From Brevibacillus reuszeri (GTDB lineage: Bacteria > Bacillota > Bacilli > Brevibacillales > Brevibacillaceae): a DNA stretch of 64,000 bases. Numbering within the stretch: the stretch's first letter is position 1; every line of letters starts with the position of its first letter. The stretch is taken from positions 62,001-126,000 of the forward strand of contig NZ_LGIQ01000002.1 in assembly GCF_001187725.1 (NCBI RefSeq), read 5' to 3'. The position numbers were made by a program, and so were the translations under genes. Positions 35,204 to 44,467 of the stretch are shown piece after piece. The notes beneath the pieces were generated by a model, which searched no databases, had not been told where the DNA came from, and was given only the letters and a program-made list of their open reading frames with translations.

Positions 35204-36349
35204 TTAAATAGAATAGAAGGAAGACAAATTAAGACCAAAATGAACATGTGTCGTCTTTTCGATGAGCAAAGGATCAGTTTCGCGCGAGATACGGGCCCAG
35301 AATACATGCTCCTGTCCTGGAACTGTATCGGGCAGCGTGAAGGTATCACTCCATTTACCGGGAGTGCCTTGATTATCAGGAGCGACCTCGACTAGTCTCT
35401 TATACTGATCTGTGCCAGCGTAAGCCGTAAGAACCGCTTTTATGTTGGTAAAGGTTCCACTTTTCATTGTATTGCGAGCAAGCATTTTGATTTCCCGATA
35501 TTGTCCTTGCAGCATGTGCCCAAGAAATTCCTCTGTGTTGTCTTGCAGCTGGACTTCGTTGTTCTCCACATCAATAAAGAAGAGGGTAAGGGAAGGAGAA
35601 AAGCTATATTCATCTCCACCCCACATCTCGAACGTCTCGCTGGAGCTAATGGCTGTTTTGCCATCAGCTTCAATAAATCGGAGGGAGCCAGTAAATGGAA
35701 TTGGATGCTTGGTCATGTCAAAGCGAATAGAGGTGTTGCCAGTCCGACATGTTTTTGCATCAACGACGTTGCCTTGTGAATCAAGCAGCTCGACAAAGGT
35801 ATTCGGAGATAGATTGGATACGGTGATTTCTGGGAGGGAAAACACCCGTACTTGCTGGGCGTCCAAATAATCGTTGGAAGAGCTGGCGAGGTAGATGCCG
35901 ATCTTAGGGGCTAATCGATTAAATTCTTCTGAACCAATGATGTTCCAGATAACCCCATCATCTGACCAATAAGCGGAATAGGTATTAAGACTGCGAACTA
36001 GGCGGAGCCATGGATAGCTTTTGGCGGTACCAAGTGAACTATCATAATACTCTTCGATATGGAAAAAATCTTTGCTGTCCGCAAAGACGGCAATGCCCCC
36101 AGTATTTCCAGGTTCTGTTGGGTTGTATGAATTTTTCACATCAAATACAAATTGCTTGATAGAAGAAAGCACGTCCAAAAACAGATAGAGAGGCTGCGCT
36201 CCGCTTTTGAGACGGAGCGAGCCAGAGCTTTCAGATAGAGACCATCTTGTTGAATCATTCGGAGTCATGTTCCATTGGGAATCGAGAGAAGGGGAGTCGA
36301 AATGATCCTCGTAGATGAACCCCGACCTTCGAAGAGAAACTACACTCAT
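35204..36349 (-). CDS. Tail-associated ConA-like protein (381 aa)
   Basis: Residues about 10-175 form a concanavalin-like sandwich of the DUF1349 type (EDHFDSPSLDSQWNMTPND, GGIAVFADSKDFFHIEEYYD, YSAYWSDDGVIWNIIGSEEF, KIGIYLASS). The rest is beta-rich with no family recognised (ETFEMWGGDEYSF, PDTVPGQEHVFWARI). It lies 12 bases behind the 1571-residue gene and 70 bases before the fibre gene in the same direction. A DUF1349-type fold often binds carbohydrates, consistent with a baseplate- or fibre-associated adhesin. Confidence 0.6.
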   Translation of the reverse strand: MSVVSLRRSGFIYEDHFDSPSLDSQWNMTPNDSTRWSLSESSGSLRLKSGAQPLYLFLDVLSSIKQFVFDVKNSYNPTEPGNTGGIAVFADSKDFFHIEEYYDSSLGTAKSYPWLRLVRSLNTYSAYWSDDGVIWNIIGSEEFNRLAPKIGIYLASSSNDYLDAQQVRVFSLPEITVSNLSPNTFVELLDSQGNVVDAKTCRTGNTSIRFDMTKHPIPFTGSLRFIEADGKTAISSSETFEMWGGDEYSFSPSLTLFFIDVENNEVQLQDNTEEFLGHMLQGQYREIKMLARNTMKSGTFTNIKAVLTAYAGTDQYKRLVEVAPDNQGTPGKWSDTFTLPDTVPGQEHVFWARISRETDPLLIEKTTHVHFGLNLSSFYSI

Positions 36350-36361
36350 AGAGTTACCCCC

Positions 36362-39300
36362 TTAGGTAAATAGCCATATTCGTTTACCGATCACACATGC
36401 CTCAGGACGTTCTTTCCAAAGGGCTAGCAAGCATTTAATGAGTGCTTCTACACATTTATCACCATTGCCAGGATCGCAGTAGGGTGTAACCAATACCTTG
36501 TCACAGATCCAGTTGGTTAGTTTGATGAAATCGATGTTGCAATAATCCCAAACCTCTCCTTTGCCATGAGCTGTAAATACCCAAGTGAAAACATGCCTCC
36601 CCTTATCAACCAAGAAAGTAGGGGTACCACCGGCATTTGTATAGCTGCCTTTTTTTACTCCATCAATGAAAAAGTCTAATTGGCTATGAAAAGGGGAGGG
36701 AGTGATTGTCCAATTCTCAATGGCTCTCGCACTTCTGAGTTTAAAGGTGGTCAAATATTCTTTGCCTGTCCACTCACTTACCTCACCACGTTGCTCAGTC
36801 AGGATTTCAACGCGAACTTTGGATATATTCGGCTTGGAGAGCCCTTCAATAGCAAATTCGTGGATGTCAGAAGTCTCGAAAGAGTTTGTTTGGATCTTTA
36901 AACCTGATTGGTCATAAACATTTACATGGATTTTGCTACCGTTACAACCGCCCATCCAGATCGGTACGTTGGCTGTGGTTTTCAAATCATAGACAAACGC
37001 CACTGATTTTGGGAGCGGAAGCTTGTCATAAAACGTGTATTCTCCATTGGTTAACCGTGCTTCTGCATCAGAATTACCAAAAAATTTAACTCTTATCGAA
37101 TAATTCTTTCCTTTTTTAGTTTCATTTTTAATGTTTGCTTTGATAAGTTGAACATCATCGAAGTCGGCGTATTTTTTATCGGAGAGAAGAGTTCCATTAT
37201 CGTCATCGTAGACGCGTACACGGACATAGGATTTTGAAGCAGCTTTTAAACTACTTTTTGAAGTAGAAGCAGGGGTAAATGTATTACTGCGAAGTGATCT
37301 TGATCTTTTTTCTTGGTTTACCTCTATGGTATCAATCCAACACCACGAGTCTTCTGGTATGATGACACGAGTTGGAGGTTGGGTAGAAGGCTCATAAGGG
37401 GAGTTATGGCTTGGATACATGGTTCCTTTTTTATCTATACAGTAATCGATCCATGTCTCTTCAACTGTTCCACGACTTAAAGTAAAGAGGCCACCGTTGT
37501 CTTCAAGACCACCTTTATAGCTTTTACCTTTAAGAAGCTTATAATCTATGCCATACCATCTACCTTGAGGGATATCAATATTAATAAAGTATTCTGAAAC
37601 GCCGGTGTTCCCTGCTGAATATATCTCTTTTCGGACAACACCGCTACTATTTCTTACTGTAAATTCAACTTTGGTTTCGTCGAAATCGTTACTGAATTTA
37701 CGTGGTCTGGTAGACGTTAGCTTTAGATTACGGATAGCTAGGTAATATGGTTTTTTACCTATTCCATGTATAGGTAAATTTTTGGCTAGGGCATAAAAGT
37801 CAAAAATAACGCAATAGGTACCAACACTATGTGGAGAATAATAATTATTAAGCCTTTTCGGTCCGTAGACTAGTCTCTTATCCCAATTATTAATTTCAGT
37901 AGGGAGTTGTATTTTACCAATGCTTCCAGCAGTATTTTGATTGTATGTGAGTGAAAAAACAGAATCGGTAGATGTTATTTCATTAGAGTTATTAAGGCGG
38001 CCTCGTAAAACTCTGCCTAAATATCTTTGTGATGTGTATTTTTGATAATTAGAATTGGATTGACCATTATTTAGATCGTGAGTGTAAAATAGATATTCAA
38101 ACTCAACAAATATATCTTCGTTGCCAATACTATCATAGGCTGCATACCACATGGCCTTGCTCATTCTTTTATTAGGCTGAACCTGTTCTGAAGTTAGCAC
38201 GTAGGTATTATCATAATGAATTGGCCTTGGATCTGTGGTGTTTTTATCAGGCTTGAAATACCAACCCTTAATTGGTACATCAAAAGAATTAGGAACATCG
38301 TAGCCTTTGCCAGCATATACTTTTAATCGTTCTGAATATTTTGCTTTAGTAATTGAGGACCCACTATTATAAATGTTCCTACTAATCGTTCTTCCATTTG
38401 TTTCAGTACCAATCCCAATAGGTTTTGATCCGTCATAGTAAAGAATTGTAGGACCCTTACGACTATTGCTGGTAGTATAATTCAGCGAAAATCTTCTAGC
38501 ATTAAATGAACCATGTCCAGGTATATTAGGATAGTCATTATAATGGATTAAATGCTTTTCTGTCCCAGCTGAATAGCATACTTCCCCTCCCGTTATAGGG
38601 TCTGGCTTTTTGGGGGGGACATAATTTGTTGTATCTGGAACTCTAATCTCATCATAATCTTCGAATACCCATTTTAACGAATGCTTTCCAGAGCCAAGAG
38701 GTACTTTTACTGTAATGCCAAGAGGATCACTCGTTCCTTCATTTCCAGTCCAAATTAACCGACCATTGTCATATAGCTGTAGATTCTCGTATTCTGAAAA
38801 AGAGCCACCATACTCAAATTTGACATAGCCTGGTTCATCGAGATAAACATCATCCAGATAAAGCCGATTGCGAGTACCATTCTTGTTCTCTACCTTAAGG
38901 ACACCGTCTCCTCCATGACCAGGACCTTGGTAACGTGTAACAATATCTTCCCATTCCCAGTTATCCGCAACGCTTATTCCAGGTGCATAATTTCCCTGTT
39001 TATTAAAGTCTTCCGAAAACACGGTTTCGTATAGATCTGGCTCTGAGTCGTCAATGATTTTTTTCAGTTCTAGTTCTTCGGAGAATTCAAATGTTGTACC
39101 GGGATTAAGAAATATTTCATAAACATTTTCAGACCCATCCTCGTCTGTTGAGCTGGAGTATCGATCAGTATCCCACTCACGTTCCACATCAATGTAGCTG
39201 CCCATAGGAGTAGTGTGCTTACCACGTGATGAGCCATACGAAAAAGTGCCAGGGTACTCTTCTTCAATAGGTTTTTCTGTCAAAGAATCTAAAATTCTAA

Positions 39301-41077
39301 AAATAATGGTGTTTGTGCCCTTTTCTAATGGAATACGTACATTTTCCTCCCATTCATCTCCAGATACTACGAGATGTTCTACATCATTAATGATAATGCG
39401 GAGTGACTCAGTATCACGTAAACCAGTAAAATAGCTAAAATCCATCCAACCGTCTGCCTCGAGGTTAACAATATAGATCGCATCACCTCTACCAGAAACA
39501 ATCGGGTCTTCTATATAAATTCCATCTCCAAGGCCATCAATCGTTTTCCACGTCCATTGATTTTCTCCAGAAAAGGAGAAGTGAATTGGTGTGGATATTT
39601 GTGTTGTACGCTCCTCATAATGGTCAATTTCTCGTGGGGGACAAATCATCTCAATAATTCCTGTAAAATCAACCGTACAGTCGTCACCGATAGCAACATT
39701 GTACACTATTGATGCGAAGTCTTCTTGGGTCGATGAAGATTTTCCATCCAAAGACCACTGACTCTGGTGTTGTGAGACGGCAGTACTCCCATGCTCAGTA
39801 CTCCCAGATTGGCTACGAGAAGTAAATTCGTCATTGAAAAATAGAGAGGACTGTTCAGGGGAGGGGGGAGGCTCAACTCCCATCTCATATTGAAAACTGA
39901 ATACTCCCGAGCATTCTGCATCCATGATACGCTGAACCTTTCTAGGATGATTATCGTTAATCCCCGTAAAAAAGGTGCTAATGATGCTACTGTCCGATAA
40001 AGTAATCCATTCCCATCCAGGGATGTCATAAGCATCAGGACCGATTGTATCTAAATCCGGCGGCGTCTGCTCATCCAAGCTTTGCACAACCTCTACGCAC
40101 TCCACATCCTTGATATAAACCGCATTCTTTCCAAAGCGTCGATCACTCATCCGACGTACAAACCAGTCAAACTTATAGGTCTGTCCTGGCTTTACCGAGA
40201 ATTTCGCTTCCTGCCAATTGCTACTCTGGTTCCATTCCCCGCCAACCTGGTTATTGTTGATAAAAAAGAGCAGCCCGTCACCGGGAGCAGTGCTCGCAAG
40301 GTATTTAAAGCGAATGAAGCCTTGCTTTTTAAAGCGCCATTGAAACGTGACCTTACTGGAATTGCCATGTTTGAGGCTCGTAACATCCAGCTTCATGATA
40401 TTCTCGTTTCCGGCCATTTCATTTGTCCCGACAGAATGAACTACTTGCCATTCTTGATCTTCAGTGGATGAGACGTAGCGGAATAGTCCGTTAAATGTAT
40501 CTGAGAGAGGTAGATCTCGCATGTCAAAGGTAGGGACTTCCTTATCGATGGCGTCATAATGATTGAGATAGTATCCGCTGAAGTGATGATAGTAAGGGGC
40601 GGGACAGACAGGAAGTGAAACGTCGTGATGCGTGCCACCTTCCTGCTCGGTGTTCTTCAGTATTTTGTAAATGCAGTCACGCACCATCAAGAGTGCTCGT
40701 TGGTAGTCGTTTTTTTGTGGATCAATTTGTTGGTTGACCCACCATTCCAGTCTCCGATACATATTCCACAAAGCTTCGCGGCAACGGACCTTCGCGTACC
40801 ACTTCTTATCTCTTAGAAACTGCTCAATCATTTGATCGATGACAATTTCGAGAGAATCTACTTTTACGCTTTGCCATCGACTGATTTGTCCTTTGCCAGG
40901 GTCACCAAGCAACGGATTTTGATAGCCCGCATAGCGGTCCTGAGCACGTGGTCGATTGGGACTCTCAGGATGTTTCGGATGATTTGGATGAAAGGCACCC
41001 TCAACCAAGGAGGAGCGCATTTTACCAAATGTTACGTTTCCTACAGATTTGGAGAAAACGCCAAAGGTATGACCCAT
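36362..41077 (-). CDS. Very large beta-sandwich repeat adhesin (1571 aa)
   Basis: Translation starts at ATG 41077 behind AGAGGTGACA; a longer frame upstream overlaps the previous gene. The N-terminal about 150 residues are helical and Trp/Arg-rich (MYRRLEWWVNQQIDPQ). The body holds at least four copies of an about 80-residue unit with pattern hxFxY...hxhhhNxxxhh...G.h.hxW (GFIRFKYLAST, GWMDFSYFTGL, GYVKFEYGGSF and SQLDFFIDG). An AT-rich middle stretch (about 37.6-38.6 kb; 15 G/C in 60 bases at 38041-38100) differs in composition and may be an inserted module. The C terminus has a Cys-rich tip (YCDPGNGDKCVEALIKCLLALW). No catalytic motif is seen. Confidence 0.55.
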   Translation of the reverse strand: MGHTFGVFSKSVGNVTFGKMRSSLVEGAFHPNHPKHPESPNRPRAQDRYAGYQNPLLGDPGKGQISRWQSVKVDSLEIVIDQMIEQFLRDKKWYAKVRCREALWNMYRRLEWWVNQQIDPQKNDYQRALLMVRDCIYKILKNTEQEGGTHHDVSLPVCPAPYYHHFSGYYLNHYDAIDKEVPTFDMRDLPLSDTFNGLFRYVSSTEDQEWQVVHSVGTNEMAGNENIMKLDVTSLKHGNSSKVTFQWRFKKQGFIRFKYLASTAPGDGLLFFINNNQVGGEWNQSSNWQEAKFSVKPGQTYKFDWFVRRMSDRRFGKNAVYIKDVECVEVVQSLDEQTPPDLDTIGPDAYDIPGWEWITLSDSSIISTFFTGINDNHPRKVQRIMDAECSGVFSFQYEMGVEPPPSPEQSSLFFNDEFTSRSQSGSTEHGSTAVSQHQSQWSLDGKSSSTQEDFASIVYNVAIGDDCTVDFTGIIEMICPPREIDHYEERTTQISTPIHFSFSGENQWTWKTIDGLGDGIYIEDPIVSGRGDAIYIVNLEADGWMDFSYFTGLRDTESLRIIINDVEHLVVSGDEWEENVRIPLEKGTNTIIFRILDSLTEKPIEEEYPGTFSYGSSRGKHTTPMGSYIDVEREWDTDRYSSSTDEDGSENVYEIFLNPGTTFEFSEELELKKIIDDSEPDLYETVFSEDFNKQGNYAPGISVADNWEWEDIVTRYQGPGHGGDGVLKVENKNGTRNRLYLDDVYLDEPGYVKFEYGGSFSEYENLQLYDNGRLIWTGNEGTSDPLGITVKVPLGSGKHSLKWVFEDYDEIRVPDTTNYVPPKKPDPITGGEVCYSAGTEKHLIHYNDYPNIPGHGSFNARRFSLNYTTSNSRKGPTILYYDGSKPIGIGTETNGRTISRNIYNSGSSITKAKYSERLKVYAGKGYDVPNSFDVPIKGWYFKPDKNTTDPRPIHYDNTYVLTSEQVQPNKRMSKAMWYAAYDSIGNEDIFVEFEYLFYTHDLNNGQSNSNYQKYTSQRYLGRVLRGRLNNSNEITSTDSVFSLTYNQNTAGSIGKIQLPTEINNWDKRLVYGPKRLNNYYSPHSVGTYCVIFDFYALAKNLPIHGIGKKPYYLAIRNLKLTSTRPRKFSNDFDETKVEFTVRNSSGVVRKEIYSAGNTGVSEYFINIDIPQGRWYGIDYKLLKGKSYKGGLEDNGGLFTLSRGTVEETWIDYCIDKKGTMYPSHNSPYEPSTQPPTRVIIPEDSWCWIDTIEVNQEKRSRSLRSNTFTPASTSKSSLKAASKSYVRVRVYDDDNGTLLSDKKYADFDDVQLIKANIKNETKKGKNYSIRVKFFGNSDAEARLTNGEYTFYDKLPLPKSVAFVYDLKTTANVPIWMGGCNGSKIHVNVYDQSGLKIQTNSFETSDIHEFAIEGLSKPNISKVRVEILTEQRGEVSEWTGKEYLTTFKLRSARAIENWTITPSPFHSQLDFFIDGVKKGSYTNAGGTPTFLVDKGRHVFTWVFTAHGKGEVWDYCNIDFIKLTNWICDKVLVTPYCDPGNGDKCVEALIKCLLALWKERPEACVIGKRIWLFT

Positions 41078-41088
41078 TATTGTCACCT

Positions 41089-44000
41089 CTAATCGGTAAA
41101 GTCGTATTGCAGGTTGTAATCTACCCAGACACGTATGCGATTGCCCGTAACGATCACTCGCAGCGTGTACCACTTTCCTTTTTCCCAAGCGAATGGATTC
41201 ATTGGGGTAGCGTATAAGGTGGATATACCGTTTTCTACTTTGAAAAGCTGCATAGGGCGAGCCATGCCTCTAGCGGTACCACCACTCACGACAAACATCC
41301 AGTAGTTTCGATCGTTGAGATATTTGAAGATAATACCGGCAGTGTCATCCTCCAAAGGATTGTCCACTTTAAAATTGACCTCAAACTGATAGTCGGTATA
41401 CGTAAAGTCATTTCGATAGTATCCACCCATCCCGCTCGAACCGGATGTGCTGATGAATTTTCCTTGGAGTGGATCAAGCTCCCACTTTCCGGAGCCAAAC
41501 CGTTTCCAATCGTCCTGTCCGAGTGCAAGGGCATTCAGATCCGTAGTCCATGGATAATATTCATTGAAAGGATCATGCGGATCATATGCTTCCGGGACAG
41601 CAAAACCGCCTGACCAATGCTCAGGATCATGTTCTGCCTCGAGAATGTCATTGGAGTAGTCAAATATAAATCCTTGTCCTACTTCTTCTATACGATCCAT
41701 CCACGCTTTTTTGAAATCGTGAACTGAAAAAATTGGCTGCTCCAGATGCCCTTTTTGTCGCTCCTTCTGTCCTAGTAAATACTCCATGAGAATGGCGTCC
41801 GCCAGCTCTTTTTTTCCTACAATCTCGGTAATTAGCGATGCAGCACGCTTTTGGTCCGAGGCGATCCAATCAATGTTCACTACAGCCGGATCAGGTTGTT
41901 TAAAGCCGAGAATGGATTCAAAAAGAACGGATGCGGCTTCAGGGTTATACGCAAACATTTGCTCATGTACAATGGCTTGTTCAAGAGCGAGCAAGGCATA
42001 TTTGGTCCATTCGTCATCGAGAATTTCTCCTGTTCGGGAACAGCTTTCTGCCAATTCGTAAAGCTCAAGGATATAGCTTGTACGCTCATGCGGTGATGTA
42101 CCGAACAAGTACCCACTGCACAGTTCTGTAAGTCTGCTGCGCAGCAAGCCTGTGACGGGTTCATCGAGCTCGCTAGGATGTTGAGATTTGTCTGCATCCT
42201 GATCTTCAAACAAATACGATGGGTCAGGGTCCATATATCCAAATGGATGTTTAATCGAAAGAACAGCAGGGCGGAATTCATCTTCACCAACAATATCTTC
42301 TTCCAAATAGGATGGCGAAGCTTCCTGATCGCCTGTAAGTCCATCATCGATATGTGAGGTAACCTCTGAGGGGCGTGTAGACTGAAGCGTGTCAAAAGAG
42401 AGAATGCCAGGGTGTTCTTTTGAAGTCGTAGCAATCATTACATCAGAATCGATCAGGGCTTGAATCCGCGTACGGACTCCACTAATGAATTCTTCATCGA
42501 TTTGTGCAGCAAACGATTTCTGAGTCAGAGCCCATTCTATCAGCACTTCCACAATGCTCTGTCCATCGGAGAAACGAGAGGCAAATATCATTTCATCCAT
42601 TAAATAGGACGGAAACTCTTTCGATGCGAGAATATCCTCCAAAATATGAGCAGGCATTTCGCGAAGAATAGTGGCGAGTATGATTTCCTCAGCGATGATG
42701 CTATCACGCTCTCTCGTTACCAAGGCAAGCATGATCTCTTCCAGCGAAGCATCACGTGAATTCTGAATATGTGCGATCAGCTCGTCATCCAAAATACCCT
42801 GACGAATTGAATCTAGGGAGCTGTATATTTCCTCATCACTGGAGAGAAAAGAGGGCTTCGGTGCCTTGGAGCCACTGTAATCGATTTCCCGATTTCGCTC
42901 CCACAAATGAGTGACACGGAATGGATTGCGATCCCCCCGCATGTCGTCAAATCGGATAGAGGAGGGGCGAGAAAGCTGTTTTTGCCCATACTGAAATGGC
43001 TGGGGAGTCCATAGACGACTAATTTTTTCTCTTTGTGAGGAATAGAGGGTTCTTGGGATAAACAATGGTTCATTTTGAATGCGAAGGCTCTGCTCAAAAT
43101 ATGTGAGGAGAGAGGCATCTGTCTGGATGGTCCGTTGACCACTAAGTCTGGAAGATAGAATCGCCAAGTCTGTAATGTAATGGCGTTGACCTTTGGCAAA
43201 ATCAATGAGCAAGGAAGCGATTGCTTGAATAGGGCGATTTGCACGCAGCTGAGAGCTGTTCACAACCAAATCCTGTTTGTAAGCACGAGATCCTTGCTTT
43301 GTATCTGCATTTATAGAAAGAGCGTTCAGGAAGTGGCGATACCCTGAAAAACGATCATGGAAAACAGAGCCGATCTGATTATCCGTGCGGTGAGCGTTCA
43401 TTACATGCTGAATCATCAGGTCCTGTTTTTCAAACCTGCTAGCATCGTCGAGAAAGTGCAGCATGGATTCGTACTGACGCGCTTTTAGATACGCCCAATC
43501 CATGTCACGGAGCACGGTGGTAGTTTTTGCACGAAGTCGTTCAAATAATTGGATGAGATGGGAAGTCAGCCGGAAGTGAACATGGCGTTTTGCAACGTGA
43601 TTGTTCTGATCAACAAAGAGAGGATGGTCTGTGATCCGAATGGCTTGACCAGTACTTATATCGATGAACAAGTCACGAGATGAGAATCGTGTACCGGCTC
43701 CTCGCTCGTGGTGCACAGTCATAGGAGCCAAGAACACTCGCTTGCCCTCGCTTCTTTTATCCATAACCAATAGATCCAAAATAGACGGACGCTCCCCGGT
43801 AAGTAACTGATTTATTGGATTGGCCCGAAAGAGATCAGTCCGATTGCCTTGCCCCTGTTTTTTCATGATAGAGGCTTTAGCAGAGCTCGTACGTACTGCA
43901 TTGTCTTTTGGCAGATCGATGTAAAGCTGATCTTTATCGAGACGGACAGACATCGTAGCAGGATTGAATTTATCCAATTTTACTGACTTCAGCCGATCTG

Positions 44001-44376
44001 AAAAATGAATTTGCCGAGCGACCTGAAGAGGCGATCTGATGATACGGTCGGCGTCTGGAGCCTCTTCAAACAGGCTACTTTCTTTTATGCTAGGACGATC
44101 GGATACGACTACAAGCTCCATGGGATTTGCTGGACGTGTGTCGTATCGGATCATTTCCTCTAGCGACTCTTGAACGTCTGCTGGCATGCTTTTTCGGTTA
44201 GCTATTAAATAATCCAGCATGAGAATGCTCGAGTTTCTCCCGTATGGAATATAAACGAAGGAATAGCTGCGGGAGGGTGGTGCTGTAAAGGTAACTTTTC
44301 CTATATATTTACGAAGCGAAGCATAGTGATCAGCCAATCTGAATTGGTAGGCTGCAAGAGTAGAAATCATAGTCAA
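41089..44376 (-). CDS. 17-residue-repeat tail protein with C-terminal ConA-like domain (about 1095 aa)
   Basis: This protein has an unusual architecture. A stretch of 22 tandem units of exactly 17 residues (nt 43015-44136) carries an Arg at position 14 in the first eleven units and at position 12 in the last eight, for example DQLYIDLPKDNAVRTSS and RDLFIDISTGQAIRITD. A second, more acidic region (about residues 520-700) has looser 16-17-residue units with EEIhhA...RE. The C-terminal about 170 residues form a LamG/DUF1080-like sandwich (WELDPLQGKFIS, GIIFKYLNDRNYWMFVVSGG, WYTLRVIVTGNRIRVWVDYN). TTG 44376 best fits GGAGG; GTG 44385 and ATG 44370 are alternatives. No function is established for the repeat. 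Confidence 0.6.
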   Translation of the reverse strand: MTMISTLAAYQFRLADHYASLRKYIGKVTFTAPPSRSYSFVYIPYGRNSSILMLDYLIANRKSMPADVQESLEEMIRYDTRPANPMELVVVSDRPSIKESSLFEEAPDADRIIRSPLQVARQIHFSDRLKSVKLDKFNPATMSVRLDKDQLYIDLPKDNAVRTSSAKASIMKKQGQGNRTDLFRANPINQLLTGERPSILDLLVMDKRSEGKRVFLAPMTVHHERGAGTRFSSRDLFIDISTGQAIRITDHPLFVDQNNHVAKRHVHFRLTSHLIQLFERLRAKTTTVLRDMDWAYLKARQYESMLHFLDDASRFEKQDLMIQHVMNAHRTDNQIGSVFHDRFSGYRHFLNALSINADTKQGSRAYKQDLVVNSSQLRANRPIQAIASLLIDFAKGQRHYITDLAILSSRLSGQRTIQTDASLLTYFEQSLRIQNEPLFIPRTLYSSQREKISRLWTPQPFQYGQKQLSRPSSIRFDDMRGDRNPFRVTHLWERNREIDYSGSKAPKPSFLSSDEEIYSSLDSIRQGILDDELIAHIQNSRDASLEEIMLALVTRERDSIIAEEIILATILREMPAHILEDILASKEFPSYLMDEMIFASRFSDGQSIVEVLIEWALTQKSFAAQIDEEFISGVRTRIQALIDSDVMIATTSKEHPGILSFDTLQSTRPSEVTSHIDDGLTGDQEASPSYLEEDIVGEDEFRPAVLSIKHPFGYMDPDPSYLFEDQDADKSQHPSELDEPVTGLLRSRLTELCSGYLFGTSPHERTSYILELYELAESCSRTGEILDDEWTKYALLALEQAIVHEQMFAYNPEAASVLFESILGFKQPDPAVVNIDWIASDQKRAASLITEIVGKKELADAILMEYLLGQKERQKGHLEQPIFSVHDFKKAWMDRIEEVGQGFIFDYSNDILEAEHDPEHWSGGFAVPEAYDPHDPFNEYYPWTTDLNALALGQDDWKRFGSGKWELDPLQGKFISTSGSSGMGGYYRNDFTYTDYQFEVNFKVDNPLEDDTAGIIFKYLNDRNYWMFVVSGGTARGMARPMQLFKVENGISTLYATPMNPFAWEKGKWYTLRVIVTGNRIRVWVDYNLQYDFTD
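43015..44136 (-). repeat. 22 tandem 17-residue (51-base) protein repeats
   Basis: The translated repeats keep exact 17-residue spacing with no gap. The consensus is xxLhhxxxxxxxxRxxx with hydrophobic residues at 3-5 and Arg near 14, shifting to 12 after a transition of three irregular units. DNA identity between units is low, so this is an old protein repeat rather than a recent DNA duplication. Confidence 0.8.
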
Positions 44377-44393
44377 AGGGTTCACCTCCCCAA

Positions 44394-44434
44394 AAGAAGG
44401 GGGGAATACCAGAGCTGTATTCTAGTTTCCCCCC
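44394..44434 (-). terminator. Probable terminator between adhesin units
   Basis: Minus-strand GGGGGG...AATAC/GTATT...CCCCCC with a bulge, followed by TTCTTTT. It lies about 35 bases behind the stop at 44468. The short T-run suggests partial readthrough into the next gene. Confidence 0.45.
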
Positions 44435-44467
44435 TTGTCTCTCTATACGGTTTTAAAGTGATTTTCT

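Noticed and set aside
44434..44450. GTCTCTCTATA on the plus strand behind the 362-residue gene
   Set aside because: It lacks the A of GTCTA, lies in the wrong orientation for the neighbouring genes and is probably chance.
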